Made by a program: the position numbers and the translations under genes
Shown here: in pieces, positions 52,683-64,000 of the stretch
How positions within the stretch are numbered: the first letter of the stretch is position 1
How the letters are laid out: each line of letters starts with the position of its first letter
The notes under the pieces: model-generated
Database searches by the model: none
The model's input: only the letters and a program-made list of their open reading frames with translations
Told to the model about the DNA's origin: nothing
Assembly (NCBI RefSeq): GCF_006494655.1
Contig: NZ_VHIM01000009.1
Location: 62,001 to 126,000 of the forward strand
DNA: 64,000 nucleotides
DNA from: Arthrobacter agilis
Lineage (GTDB): Bacteria; Actinomycetota; Actinomycetes; Actinomycetales; Micrococcaceae
Direction: 5' to 3'

Positions 52683-53087
52683 TTACTCTGCCTCGGTGGC
52701 TTCCGTGGCGGTGTCGTCGGCCTTCTTCGCCTTCGGCGTGATGGCCTCGGGGACGATCACGGAACCCTTCTCGGGGGCGACGAAGGATTCCTTGGGCGCC
52801 TTGGTCCTCAGGGTGCCTTCCTGGCCCTTGAGTCCCTTGAACTTCTGCCAGTCACCCGTGATCTTGAGGAGCACGGAGACCTGCTCGGTCGGCTGGGCGC
52901 CGACGCCGAGCCAGTACTGGGCCCGATCGGAGTCGATCTCGATGAACGAGGGCTCCTCGGTGGGGTTGTACTTGCCGATCTCTTCGAGGGCACGGCCATC
53001 ACGCTTGGAGCGTGCATCCATGACGACGACACGGTAGAACGGTGCGCGGATCTTGCCCATGCGCTTGAGGCGAATCTTTACGGCCAC
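52683..53087 (-). CDS. rpsP: 30S ribosomal protein S16
   Basis: S16 core [32 protein letters not shown] and [17 protein letters not shown], with a long C-terminal extension of about 50 residues ([31 protein letters not shown]) common in actinobacteria. Total 134 residues. The GTG at 53087 is chosen: AAGGAG is about 12 nt upstream, while the GTG four codons earlier overlaps that site. First gene of the rpsP-khpA-rimM-trmD operon. Confidence 0.96.
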   Translation of the reverse strand: MAVKIRLKRMGKIRAPFYRVVVMDARSKRDGRALEEIGKYNPTEEPSFIEIDSDRAQYWLGVGAQPTEQVSVLLKITGDWQKFKGLKGQEGTLRTKAPKESFVAPEKGSVIVPEAITPKAKKADDTATEATEAE

Positions 53088-53240
53088 TTGTGTGGTCACT
53101 CCTTGTTAACGAAAAGGGGCGAACCCGTCATCCTGCTCCCGTGGGGCGGGCCATTCATGGGGGTTCAAAGGACACAATGCGCGCAGAGAGAGGGGCTGCA
53201 CGGATCGAGTACGGCTCTATTGTGCCAGATGGCTCCGGCT

Positions 53241-54140
53241 TTAGGCGATTCCGTCGGCGCCCGGCCCCGTCGTGACCCTCAGCTGGTTCTTCCACGGGTC
53301 CTCGAAGCGCAGTTCCTCCCCCGTGTGCCGGCTCTCGATGCCTGCGACGGACAGACGGTCGGCGAGCGCCGCCACCTCGTCGGCGCCCGGCACGCGGATG
53401 AGGACCTCCCCGAGCCCGAGGGTGTCCCGGCGCGGGCCGGCCCCCCTGCTGTTCCAGACGTTCATCGCCATGTGGTGGTGGTACCCGCCCGCGGAGACGA
53501 AGAGTGCCTGGTCGTGCCACCCGGCGGTGCGCTCGAAGCCGAGCGCCTCCACGTAGAACCGGTGCGCGGTCCCGACGTCTCCGACCTGGAGATGGACGTG
53601 CCCGACGGCGGCACCCCTCGACTCGGCCTGCGTCATCGCGTCCTCGGTCAGGTGCTGCTCGAGGTAGTCCCTGGGCGGAAGGGGCAGGCTGTCCATGACC
53701 ACGGTGCGTGCGCCGCCGTCGCCGGGGGTCCATGCCCAGCTCTCCCTCGGCCGGTCGACGTAGAGCTCGATCCCGTTGCCCTCCGGGTCGGTGAAGTAGA
53801 ACGCCTCGCTGACGAGGTGGTCCGCGCTGCCGACGTAGGTACTCAGGGGGTGCTTGCCCGCCGAGGCGACGGCGGCGGCGAGGTCGGCGGGCTCCTCGAA
53901 GAGGAGCGCGGTGTGGAACAGGCCGGCCTGGCCGGGCGGCGGCAGCCGCAGGTGCCCTGCCGATTCGAGGCGGAGGACCGCGCTGCCGCGTCGACCCAGA
54001 ACGACGGCGTCCGTACCGTCCTCGAGCACCGCGAGCCCGAGCGCGGTGCGGTAGTAGGTGGACATGGCGGCGAGATCGCCGACCCTGAGGGTCAGGGTGC
54101 CCATGGTCGTGTCGGTGGGCAGCAGGTCCTGCGTCTGCAT
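53241..54140 (-). CDS. Two-domain VOC protein (CatE/catechol-2,3-dioxygenase-like)
   Basis: The 299-residue protein has two VOC modules: TMGTLTLRVGDLAAMSTYYRTALG (first) and GAAVGHVHLQVGDVGTAHRFYVEALG (second, with metal-binding His), then GGYHHHMAMNVW and the Glu in the C-terminal strands. This matches the CatE/YfiE-like group, which includes quinone-detoxifying extradiol dioxygenases. ATG at 54140 with AAGGAG 8 nt upstream. A 16-bp palindrome lies 37-52 bp upstream of the ATG. The substrate is not predictable. Confidence 0.87.
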   Translation of the reverse strand: MQTQDLLPTDTTMGTLTLRVGDLAAMSTYYRTALGLAVLEDGTDAVVLGRRGSAVLRLESAGHLRLPPPGQAGLFHTALLFEEPADLAAAVASAGKHPLSTYVGSADHLVSEAFYFTDPEGNGIELYVDRPRESWAWTPGDGGARTVVMDSLPLPPRDYLEQHLTEDAMTQAESRGAAVGHVHLQVGDVGTAHRFYVEALGFERTAGWHDQALFVSAGGYHHHMAMNVWNSRGAGPRRDTLGLGEVLIRVPGADEVAALADRLSVAGIESRHTGEELRFEDPWKNQLRVTTGPGADGIA

Positions 54141-54176
54141 GGGGAGCTCCTTGAAGTAGGTGTACTCCGTCCAACT

Positions 54177-54192
54177 ACTTGAAGCTTCAAGT
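54177..54192. promoter_or_regulatory. Perfect 16-bp palindrome upstream of the VOC gene
   Basis: ACTTGAAGCTTCAAGT, directly adjoining the amidohydrolase stop codon and 37 bp from the VOC start. A related half-site TTGAAGTA is at 54151-54158. It has the shape of a MarR-type operator. No regulator gene is in sight. Confidence 0.45.
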
Positions 54193-55301
54193 TATTCCGC
54201 GCAGCGTCCAGCCACGACCCCACCCCGCAGGACGACGGCGTGCGGGGCCGCCAGGGTGCCGACGTCGAGCCGTGGATCCTCTGCACAGACGACGGCGTCC
54301 GCGCTCGCGCCCTCCTCGATACCGGGGAAGCCGAGCCAGGTACGCGCTGACCAGCAGGCTGCGTCGAGTGCTGCCACCGGTCCGAGTCCCGCCGTCGCGA
54401 GAGCGGCGATCTCGTCCGGGAGCCTGCCGTGCGCTATCACGCTGCCGGCATCCGTTCCCGCGAAGACGGGGACGCCGGCGTCGAAGGCCCGGCGGACCAT
54501 CGCGTGGCGCCCGCCCCACAGCGCGCGCATGTGCGCCGCGTAGTCGGGGTACTTCCCGGCAGCGCCGGCCGCGATGGCGGGGAAGGTGTCGATGTTGATC
54601 AGCGTGGGGACGATCGCGACACCCTGCTCGACGAAACGCGGGATGTGCCGCGGCAGCATGCCCGTCGCATGCTCGATGCAGTCGATCCCCGCGTCCAGCA
54701 TGGCGTCCAGTGTGTCCGCCGCGAAGCAGTGGGCCGTGACGCGGGCGCCCTCGGCGTGGGCGGCGGCCACGGCGTCGCTGAGTGCGGCCGGCGGGAATGC
54801 CGGCATCAGGTCGCCGACGGAGCGGTCGATCCAGTCGCCCACGATCTTGACCCAGCCGTCACCGCGGCGGGCCTGCTCCGCCACCGCCGCGGCCAGACCC
54901 TCCGGCTCCACCTCGACGGCGTAGTCCCGGAAGTACCGACCGGTTCTGGCCACATGACGCCCGGCGCGTACGAGCCGCGGCAGGTCGTCCCGCTGCTGGA
55001 TCCACCGGGTGTCGTTGACCACCCCGGCGTCACGGATGAGCAGCGTGCCCGCATCGCGGTCCTGCAGGGCCTGCTCCTCGGCGAGACTGTCCGGCACGAG
55101 GCCGCGCCGGTCCAGCCCCACGTGACAGTGCGCATCGACGAGCCCGGGCAGCACCCAGCCCTCGATCACCCGGCCGGGACTGCCTGCAGGCCTCGCGAAG
55201 GTGAACCGTCCGGCCTGGAGGTACACGTCACGCACGGTCAGCGTCGGCGAGAGCAGGACGGTTCCGGTGAGGTGGGTGTAGCCGCCGTCGTCGACACTCA
55301 T
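54192..55301 (-). CDS. Amidohydrolase family protein
   Basis: TIM-barrel metal-dependent hydrolase of 369 residues. The metal sites are in order: HxH in GLVDAHCHVGLD, a Lys or Glu region in GDGWVKIVGDWID (Lys for a bridging carboxylate), His in ARVTAHCFAAD, His in GIDCIEHATGMLP and Asp in VFAGTDAGSVIAHG. It resembles imidazolonepropionase/prolidase-like enzymes; substrate unknown. ATG at 55301. It starts 22 nt after the alpha/beta hydrolase gene ends, so the two are an operon, with the VOC gene next. Confidence 0.9.
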   Translation of the reverse strand: MSVDDGGYTHLTGTVLLSPTLTVRDVYLQAGRFTFARPAGSPGRVIEGWVLPGLVDAHCHVGLDRRGLVPDSLAEEQALQDRDAGTLLIRDAGVVNDTRWIQQRDDLPRLVRAGRHVARTGRYFRDYAVEVEPEGLAAAVAEQARRGDGWVKIVGDWIDRSVGDLMPAFPPAALSDAVAAAHAEGARVTAHCFAADTLDAMLDAGIDCIEHATGMLPRHIPRFVEQGVAIVPTLINIDTFPAIAAGAAGKYPDYAAHMRALWGGRHAMVRRAFDAGVPVFAGTDAGSVIAHGRLPDEIAALATAGLGPVAALDAACWSARTWLGFPGIEEGASADAVVCAEDPRLDVGTLAAPHAVVLRGGVVAGRCAE

Positions 55302-55323
55302 GCTGTCCCGTCGCCGTCCGGGT

Positions 55324-56031
55324 TCATGCCACGGACTCCGCGGTGCCTGTCCGCAGGAAGGCGCGGATGAGCGCGTCCCCCTCCCGGGAATCGTGCGGGC
55401 GGTGCCCTCCGGGTGCCTGCCGATGGACCGCGCCCGTGCCGGCGAGGTAGTCGGCGACCTCCTCGTACAGCGGCTCCCAGCCGCCCGTCAGGACGAAGGT
55501 CGGGACACCGGGGACGATCGACAGCGGCGCCTCCCACGGTGGACTGTGCAGCCTCAGTCGCGCGGCGCTGCGCCTGGCTTCGGCGGTCGTCGGAGGCTGC
55601 GCGTCCGCCGAGAAGGCACGGCGCACGAATTCCTGGAGGAACTCGTCGTCCGACATCGTGGTCCGGTCGGCGAACAGTGGCGTCATGAGGGCGATGTGCG
55701 CGGCGGTCGCCGGGAGTTCCGCCGTCAGGGAGAAGCACGCGGGTTCCACCAGCGTCAGCGTGCGGACCAGGTCGGGCCGCTCCACCGCGAGCATCATTGC
55801 GGCGACCGCCCCCTGGGAGTGCGCGACGACGTGGCCGCCGCCGCCCAGCGCCTCGGCGACGATTGCCTGGTCGCGGGCGTGGTCCGTCGGCTCCGGTTCC
55901 CCGGTCGTGGAGAAGCCGTGCCGTCGGACGTAGAGGCAGGCCAACTCGAGTGACAGCCCGTGCTGCCGGGGCCACGCCGCCGCTCCGAAGGACCCTGCAC
56001 CGTGGACGAACACCACGCGTTCCGCCGGCAT
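55324..56031 (-). CDS. Alpha/beta hydrolase
   Basis: The 235-residue alpha/beta hydrolase with the oxyanion HG in VVFVHGAGSFG and nucleophile elbow VVAHSQGAVAAMM (Ser in AHSQG), and a likely acid/His pair in the C-terminal part (APGGHRPHDSREG). Family-level only. ATG at 56031. It is 48 bp downstream of ffh on the same strand; the amidohydrolase follows. Confidence 0.86.
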   Translation of the reverse strand: MPAERVVFVHGAGSFGAAAWPRQHGLSLELACLYVRRHGFSTTGEPEPTDHARDQAIVAEALGGGGHVVAHSQGAVAAMMLAVERPDLVRTLTLVEPACFSLTAELPATAAHIALMTPLFADRTTMSDDEFLQEFVRRAFSADAQPPTTAEARRSAARLRLHSPPWEAPLSIVPGVPTFVLTGGWEPLYEEVADYLAGTGAVHRQAPGGHRPHDSREGDALIRAFLRTGTAESVA

Positions 56032-56079
56032 CAGCGTGCGGCGCGCCTGCTAGGCGCGGATGAGGCGGTCATGGCCGTG

Positions 56080-57666
<1,587 letters not shown>

Positions 57667-57809
57667 GTGCCGTGAACTACTTTCATCGGGGAGTAAGAAG
57701 GCTCAGCTCCCAAGGGTATCAACTGGGCATGGCGGACGAGCTACCGCACGACCGGCCGCTCCGGGCAAACGGGCAGGACACGCGCAGGGATACATGGCAA
57801 GGTGAAACC

Positions 57810-59249
57810 GTGGACACTCATTCGCTCGCAGAACACGACAGCATCCCCGCCGAGGCCGACGAGCGCGTACGGACGCTGCTCATCCTCGGGGCGTCCGGCG
57901 ACCTCACCGGCCGCCTGCTGCTCCCAGGCCTCGCGCGGCTCATCCGACTCGGCCGGGCGGACGGGCTGCGCCTCGTCGGCGCGGGGTCGGACGAGTGGAC
58001 CGACGAGCAGTGGCGCGCGCGCCTCGACGACTCCTTCGCCGTCGCGCTGGGCAAGGCGGACGACGCCGGGAAAGCTGCCCTGCAGCAGGTGCGGGATGCC
58101 AGCACCTACCATGTGCTCGACGTGACCAAGGACGGCCTGGCCGACCTGGTCCACACCCTCACGGGCCCGGTCGCCATCTACTTCGCGCTGCCCCCGGCCA
58201 TCAGTCAGCGCGCCTGCAGCGCGCTCGGTCCGGACTCGCTGCCCAAGAACACGCGGCTGGTCATGGAGAAGCCCTTCGGCACCGATCAGGCCAGCGCGCA
58301 CAGCCTCAACGAGAAGCTCGCGAAGCTGGTCCCCGAACAGAACATCCACCGGGTGGACCACTTCCTCGGCAAGGCGACCGTGTTCAACATCCTGGGACTG
58401 CGCTTCGCGAACCGCATCCTCGAGCCGGTGTGGAACAACCTGCACATCGAGAAGGTCGAGGTGATCTTCGACGAGGACCTCGCGCTGGAGAACAGAGCAC
58501 GCTACTACGACGGCGCGGGAGCGCTCCGCGACATGATCCAGAGCCACCTGCTCCACGTCATGGCCCTGCTGGCCCTCAACGCGCCGTCGACCCTGCACGA
58601 GCGCGACCTGCGGGACCACATCGGCTCGGTGCTCCGTGCCAGCTCCGTGGATCTCGACGACCCGTCCAGCAGCCGACGCGCCCGCTACACCGCCGGGACG
58701 ATCGGGGACCGGCAGATCCCCGACTACACGGCCGAGCCGGGCGTCGACACGTCGAAGAACACGGAGACGCTCGCGGAGGTCACCGTGTCCATCAACAACG
58801 AGCGCTGGTCGGGCGTGCCGTTCGTCCTGCGCTCGGGCAAGGCCCTGGGTATCAAGCGCAAGGAGGCGGTCATCACGTTCCGACCGGTGAGCCACCTTCC
58901 CGTGGGATTCAGCGGTCAGGACGCGCCGACGAAGCTCCGCATCGGCTTCGGCCCGGACACCCTCCAGCTCGAGCTCGATGTCAACGGACCCGGTGACATC
59001 TTCTCCCTCGACCGCGCCACCCTCAGCGCCAACCTCAACGAGACGGACCTCCTCCCCTACGGCGAAGTGCTCGACGGCGTCCTCGCGGGAGACCCGACGC
59101 TCTCGGTGCGCGGTGACACGGCGGAGGACTGCTGGCGCATCGTGGAGCCCGTCCTCACGGCGTGGTCAGCGGGCCGGGTGCCGCTGGAGGAGTACGAGGC
59201 CGGGTCCGCCGGGCCCGCCGACTGGCCCTCCTCGCACGGTCGGGCCTGA
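57810..59249 (+). CDS. zwf: Glucose-6-phosphate dehydrogenase
   Basis: First oxidative pentose phosphate step, glucose 6-phosphate to 6-phosphogluconolactone with NADP. NADP loop LLILGASGDLTGRLL, VMEKPFGTD, and the signature HRVDHFLGKATVFN, in which Asp-His is catalytic (usual form RIDHYLGK). 479 residues. The GTG at 57810 has AAGGTGA 8 nt upstream; the open frame extends back to 57672 without family support. It is not linked to tal/opcA here, so it may be a second isozyme. Divergent from ffh, convergent with glnB. Confidence 0.93.
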   Translation: MDTHSLAEHDSIPAEADERVRTLLILGASGDLTGRLLLPGLARLIRLGRADGLRLVGAGSDEWTDEQWRARLDDSFAVALGKADDAGKAALQQVRDASTYHVLDVTKDGLADLVHTLTGPVAIYFALPPAISQRACSALGPDSLPKNTRLVMEKPFGTDQASAHSLNEKLAKLVPEQNIHRVDHFLGKATVFNILGLRFANRILEPVWNNLHIEKVEVIFDEDLALENRARYYDGAGALRDMIQSHLLHVMALLALNAPSTLHERDLRDHIGSVLRASSVDLDDPSSSRRARYTAGTIGDRQIPDYTAEPGVDTSKNTETLAEVTVSINNERWSGVPFVLRSGKALGIKRKEAVITFRPVSHLPVGFSGQDAPTKLRIGFGPDTLQLELDVNGPGDIFSLDRATLSANLNETDLLPYGEVLDGVLAGDPTLSVRGDTAEDCWRIVEPVLTAWSAGRVPLEEYEAGSAGPADWPSSHGRA

Positions 59250-59374
59250 CACCTCCGGCGAGGCGGGTGCCTGCCCGCTCGGATCGCCACGCGGACTACG
59301 CCCCGGCCGAGCGATGATGCGGCGGCGGACGGGATCGGCCGGCGCCAGGAAGGCGCCGGTCAACCCCGGACGGC

Positions 59375-59409
59375 AGGAAGCCCGGCCGGGTGTCCCGGCC
59401 GGGCTTCCT
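59375..59409. terminator. Bidirectional terminator between zwf and glnB
   Basis: Perfect 16-bp inverted repeat (59375-59390 and 59394-59409) with a TGT loop. No U-tract. It lies between convergent genes. Confidence 0.8.
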
Positions 59410-59466
59410 GTGTCCTACAGTGCTGCGTCCTGCGGTGCTGCAGTCCTGCGATGGAAAGAGGCTCCC

Positions 59467-61148
<1,682 letters not shown>

Positions 61149-61249
61149 CAAACACGATCCTTCCAAAGGGGCGGGGACTTCCCGCTCCTCAAGAATGCTG
61201 TTCTCGTGTTTCCTTCCCGGGGGCTTCACATTGCGCGGACGTTACAACA

Positions 61250-61287
61250 GTCTCACCGAGGTAAAAGCTCCGTGACCGTGATGTTTC
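61250..61287 (-). promoter_or_regulatory. Possible GlnR-type site upstream of amtB-glnB
   Basis: Pentamers GTCTC, GTAAA, GTGAC and GTTTC occur at 61250, 61261, 61272 and 61283, strictly 11 bp apart with 6-nt spacers. On the amtB strand this reads GAAAC-N6-GTCAC. That pairing is close to one half of the GlnR consensus, in which GTnAC and GAAAC alternate at 11-bp spacing. The outer elements match poorly. Confidence 0.4.
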
Positions 61288-61335
61288 CGGCAGATTTCGG
61301 CGGGCCGGACGAATGGTTGCGAAATGGGCCGTGCG

Positions 61336-62529
61336 TCAGTTCAGGAGGGCGTCCACGAAGCCCTCGGCGTCGAACGGCGCGAGATCGTCCGCGCCCTCCC
61401 CCAGCCCGATCAGCTTCACGGGCACGCCCAGGCTCCGCTGGATCGCGACCACGATGCCGCCCTTCGCGGTGCCGTCGAGCTTCGTGAGGACGATCCCGGT
61501 GATGTTCACGACCTCCGCGAAGACGCGTGCCTGGGTGAGCCCGTTCTGGCCGGTCGTGGCGTCGAGGACCAGGAGCACCTCGTCGACGGTGCCCTGTTTC
61601 TCCACGACGCGCTTGACCTTGCCCAGCTCGTCCATGAGGCCCACCTTGTTCTGCAGCCGGCCGGCCGTGTCGATCAGGACCACGTCGACCTCCTGGTCGA
61701 TCCCCGCCTTCACGGCCTCGAAGGCCACCGACGCGGGGTCGGCGCCGTCGACGTCGGACTTGACCGTGGGAACGCCCACCCGGGCTCCCCAGGTGGCGAG
61801 CTGCTCGGCGGCGGCGGCGCGGAACGTGTCCGCGGCACCGAGGATCACGTCCTTGTCATCGGCGACGAGCACCCGGGCGAGCTTGCCGACCGTCGTCGTC
61901 TTGCCGACGCCGTTGACGCCGACGACCATGACGATCGCGGGCCGGTCCGCGTGACGCGCGGTTGCCAGCGAGCGGTCCATCGACGCGTCGACGAGCTTGA
62001 CCAGTTCCTCGCGCAGCATGTCCTTGACCTCGGCCGGGTTGCGGCTGCCCGCCACCTTCACCCGCTCGCGCAGCGCGTCGACGAGTTCCATGGTCGGTTC
62101 GGTGCCGAGATCGGCCATGAGGAGGGTCTCCTCGACCTCGTCCCAGACGTCCTCATCGATCCGGTCGCGTGACAGGAGGGCCAGCAGTCCCTTGCCCAGC
62201 GCGTTGTTCGACCGCACGAGCCGGGCACGGAGGCGCGCGAGGCGTCCCTGCACGGGGTCCACCGTGTCGAGGCTCGGGACGGCAGGGGTCTCCTCGAGGC
62301 CACTGAGGTCATCCGGGACCAGGACATCGGTGGTCACTCCGTCCGGGCTGTCCAGGACGTCGATGGACGTGGCGCCGTGGGCGCCACCCGACGGCTGGTC
62401 ATCGGCGTCGCGGGACGAGGGATACAGTCCGGGCGGCGTCCTCCGGCCCCGCACCAGGAGCACGGCGAGGGAGCCGACGACGGCGAGCGCGAGGACGACG
62501 AAGATGACGGGCAGGAGGAGATCATTCAC
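61336..62529 (-). CDS. ftsY: Signal recognition particle receptor FtsY
   Basis: SRP receptor GTPase of 397 residues, partner of Ffh. N-terminal transmembrane helix (LLLPVIFVVLALAVVGSLAVLL, residues 4-25), typical of actinobacterial FtsY, then an acidic linker and the NG domain: GVNGVGKTTTVGKLA, DTAGRLQNKVGLMDEL, TKLDGTAKGG. GTG at 62529. It lies downstream of smc and an intervening MFS gene on the other strand, and upstream of amtB. Confidence 0.97.
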   Translation of the reverse strand: MNDLLLPVIFVVLALAVVGSLAVLLVRGRRTPPGLYPSSRDADDQPSGGAHGATSIDVLDSPDGVTTDVLVPDDLSGLEETPAVPSLDTVDPVQGRLARLRARLVRSNNALGKGLLALLSRDRIDEDVWDEVEETLLMADLGTEPTMELVDALRERVKVAGSRNPAEVKDMLREELVKLVDASMDRSLATARHADRPAIVMVVGVNGVGKTTTVGKLARVLVADDKDVILGAADTFRAAAAEQLATWGARVGVPTVKSDVDGADPASVAFEAVKAGIDQEVDVVLIDTAGRLQNKVGLMDELGKVKRVVEKQGTVDEVLLVLDATTGQNGLTQARVFAEVVNITGIVLTKLDGTAKGGIVVAIQRSLGVPVKLIGLGEGADDLAPFDAEGFVDALLN

Positions 62530-62604
62530 GGATCCACCTTCTCATACGGGCCGGGACCGAAGGATTGAGTGCCGCGGCGGGAGCGGTGGCACAATTCGAG
62601 AACC

Positions 62605-63894
62605 ATGGCCGGCACTCCTCGCGCACGCAGACCCTTCCTTCCCGGCGTCCCACGCCTCCCGCGGCGCACCCCGCCCGGAGCCGATCCGGCGCCCGTCAGG
62701 GAACCCATCCCGCGGGAGATCAGGGTCCTCATCGCCGCGGCCTTCGTGATCGCCATCGGCTTCGGCCTGGTGGCTCCGATCCTGCCGCAGTTCGCGCAGA
62801 GCTTCGACGTCGGAGTGACCGCCTCGGCGGTGATCGTCAGCGCCTTCGCCTTCACCCGGCTGGTGTTCGCGCCCGCCGGCGGGCGGCTGGTCGAGCGGCT
62901 CGGGGAACGTCCGGTGTACATCGTGGGGCTCCTGATCGTCGCGCTGTCCACGGCCGCCTGCGCCTTCGCCGGGGACTACTGGCAGCTCCTCGTCTTCCGG
63001 GCGCTCGGCGGTATCGGCTCCACCATGTTCACGGTCTCGGCGATGGGCCTGATCGTGCGCCTTGCCCCTCCTGCCATCCGCGGCAGGGTGTCGGGGGCCT
63101 ACGCCACCGCGTTCCTCCTCGGGAGCATCGGCGGGCCGATCGTCGGCGGCCTGCTGGCGCGGTTCGGCCTTCGGGTTCCCTTCCTCGTCTACGCCGTCGC
63201 CCTGCTGATCGCCTCGGCGGTGGTCTTCTTCCAGTTGAAGGACACCTCCCTCGCGGATCGCCGGGCCGCCCGCGCCAAGCCACCCCTGACGGTGCGGGAG
63301 GCGGTGAGGGATTCCGGGTACCGAGCGTCCCTCGCGTCGAGCTTCGCGAACGGGTGGTCCTCGTTCGGGGTCCGGATGGCGCTCGTCCCCCTCTTCGCCG
63401 ACGTCGTGCTGGGCGCGGGGACCGAGATCGCGGGGATCTCGCTCGCGTTCTTCGCCGGCGGTACCGCGCTGGCCCTCACGGCGTCGGGCCGGCTCGCGGA
63501 CTCGCTCGGCAGGCGGCCGCTCGTGATCACGGGGCTGATCGTCAACGGGGCTGCCATGGTGGCGCTCGGGTTCTCGGGGAACGTCGTCGTGTTCCTCGCT
63601 CTGTGCGTCGTGGCCGGGGTGGGGACCGGGCTGCTGAACCCGGCGCAGCAGGCAGCGGTGGCCGACGTGATCGGCAACGACCGCAGCGGAGGGAAGGTCC
63701 TCGCGACGTTCCAGATGAGCTCGGACTTCGGTGCCATCCTGGGTCCCGTCCTCGCGGGACTCATCATCGACCAGCTCCCCTTCGGCTCCTTCGCTCTCGC
63801 GTTCGCGGCGACGGGCGTGCTGACGGGCCTCGCGGCCCTCGTTTGGGCGACGTCCCGGGAGACCCTGCCCGCGCCGGCCGGCACCACCCGCTAG
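62605..63894 (+). CDS. MFS transporter
   Basis: The 429-residue membrane protein with about 12 helices after a basic, Pro-rich N-terminus. Loop motif AGGRLVERLGERPVYI (MFS G-x-L-x-D/E-R-x-G form) and the second-half copy ASGRLADSLGRRPLVI; GAYATAFLLGSIGGPIVGG resembles motif C of drug:H+ antiporters, suggesting an exporter. ATG at 62605; an alternative start is 36 bp upstream. It is inserted, in opposite orientation, between ftsY and smc. Confidence 0.88.
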   Translation: MAGTPRARRPFLPGVPRLPRRTPPGADPAPVREPIPREIRVLIAAAFVIAIGFGLVAPILPQFAQSFDVGVTASAVIVSAFAFTRLVFAPAGGRLVERLGERPVYIVGLLIVALSTAACAFAGDYWQLLVFRALGGIGSTMFTVSAMGLIVRLAPPAIRGRVSGAYATAFLLGSIGGPIVGGLLARFGLRVPFLVYAVALLIASAVVFFQLKDTSLADRRAARAKPPLTVREAVRDSGYRASLASSFANGWSSFGVRMALVPLFADVVLGAGTEIAGISLAFFAGGTALALTASGRLADSLGRRPLVITGLIVNGAAMVALGFSGNVVVFLALCVVAGVGTGLLNPAQQAAVADVIGNDRSGGKVLATFQMSSDFGAILGPVLAGLIIDQLPFGSFALAFAATGVLTGLAALVWATSRETLPAPAGTTR

Positions 63895-63912
63895 TCCTAC
63901 ACGCCGCTCGTC

Positions 63913-64000
63913 CTACGGGCCGCTGACGCTCTCCACATCCTCCGCGAGACGCTGGCTGATGACGGTCGAGACGCCGTCGCCCCGCATCGTCACGCCGTAC
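63913..64000 (-). CDS. smc: Chromosome segregation protein SMC, C-terminal end only
   Basis: The last 28 codons plus stop are in the window; the rest lies beyond the right edge. The reading YGVTMRGDGVSTVISQRL is the conserved C-terminus of the SMC ATPase head, ending with AEDVESVSGP. SMC condenses and aligns chromosome arms with ScpA/ScpB. Its place upstream of ftsY is conserved in actinobacteria, supporting the call despite the short length. Confidence 0.85.
   Translation of the reverse strand, partial: YGVTMRGDGVSTVISQRLAEDVESVSGP

Noticed and set aside
52602-54182. 526-codon plus-strand frame over rpsP and the VOC gene
   Set aside because: It crosses two well-supported genes on the opposite strand and has no homology-like features.

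Overview
The window is a high-GC chromosomal segment from an actinobacterium. Gene content and order suggest a Micrococcaceae (Arthrobacter-like) organism. Supporting signs are the many GTG and TTG starts, a class A RNase P RNA, an FtsY with an N-terminal membrane anchor, an MptB-type polyprenol-phosphomannose mannosyltransferase, a FasR-fabD-fabH-acpP-fabF block, a DUF3052/AhpE/AceE block, and several start codons 6-7 nt behind a TAnnnT -10 element, a pattern expected of leaderless mRNAs. The genus call is inference; no 16S rRNA gene is present. Several blocks follow, as I recall it, the order in Mycobacterium tuberculosis (tig-nei2-rpiB-pepN-glbO-ettA-ssb; Nif3-CdsZ-RNase H; ahpE-DUF3052-aceE-fasR-fabD; smc-ftsY-amt-glnB-ffh-rpsP-rimM-trmD-rplS-lepB-rnhB-DUF2469).

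Layout. 1-13 kb: trigger factor (cut by the left edge), tRNA-Pro and tRNA-Gly, a base-excision glycosylase overlapping rpiB, aminopeptidase N, an OsmC protein, a MscS channel translationally coupled to truncated hemoglobin GlbO, two thioesterases, the ABC-F factor EttA and a second SSB. 13-20.6 kb: tRNA-Arg, DUF3224, MptB, oligoribonuclease, tRNA-His, an acyl-CoA dehydrogenase with peptide deformylase, an MFS exporter, a roughly 560-bp stretch without a supported gene, then rnpB. 20.6-33 kb: YaaA, an RNase HI-VOC fusion coupled to a CdsZ-like coiled-coil protein, a Nif3-like protein, MsrA, CysK-CysE, Gnd, RlmN, tRNA-Val, a proline-rich secreted protein with an internal duplication, a sirtuin, AhpE and DUF3052.

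33-41 kb is central carbon to lipid metabolism: AceE makes acetyl-CoA, and the FasR-regulated fabD-fabH-acpP-fabF cluster makes fatty acids. Related palindromes stand in front of fasR and fabD. 41-47 kb: DUF3145, XerC, a full-length O6-alkylguanine transferase whose active-site Cys is Gly, DprA, ComM and YraN. 47-53 kb: DUF2469, RNase HII, two adjacent type I signal peptidases, RplS, TrmD, RimM, a KH-domain RNA-binding protein and RpsP. 53-64 kb: a two-domain VOC protein, an amidohydrolase and an alpha/beta hydrolase, the SRP GTPase Ffh, a divergent G6PD, PII and AmtB, the SRP receptor FtsY, an MFS exporter, and the last 28 codons of SMC cut by the right edge.

No prophage, insertion sequence, CRISPR array or obvious horizontally acquired island was seen; the window is core chromosome. 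The observations most worth following are the Cys-to-Gly alkyltransferase, the RNase H-VOC fusion beside a CdsZ homologue that has lost zinc ligands, the palindromes at the fasR and fabD promoters, a 16-bp palindrome at the VOC gene, and the absence of glnD from its usual slot.
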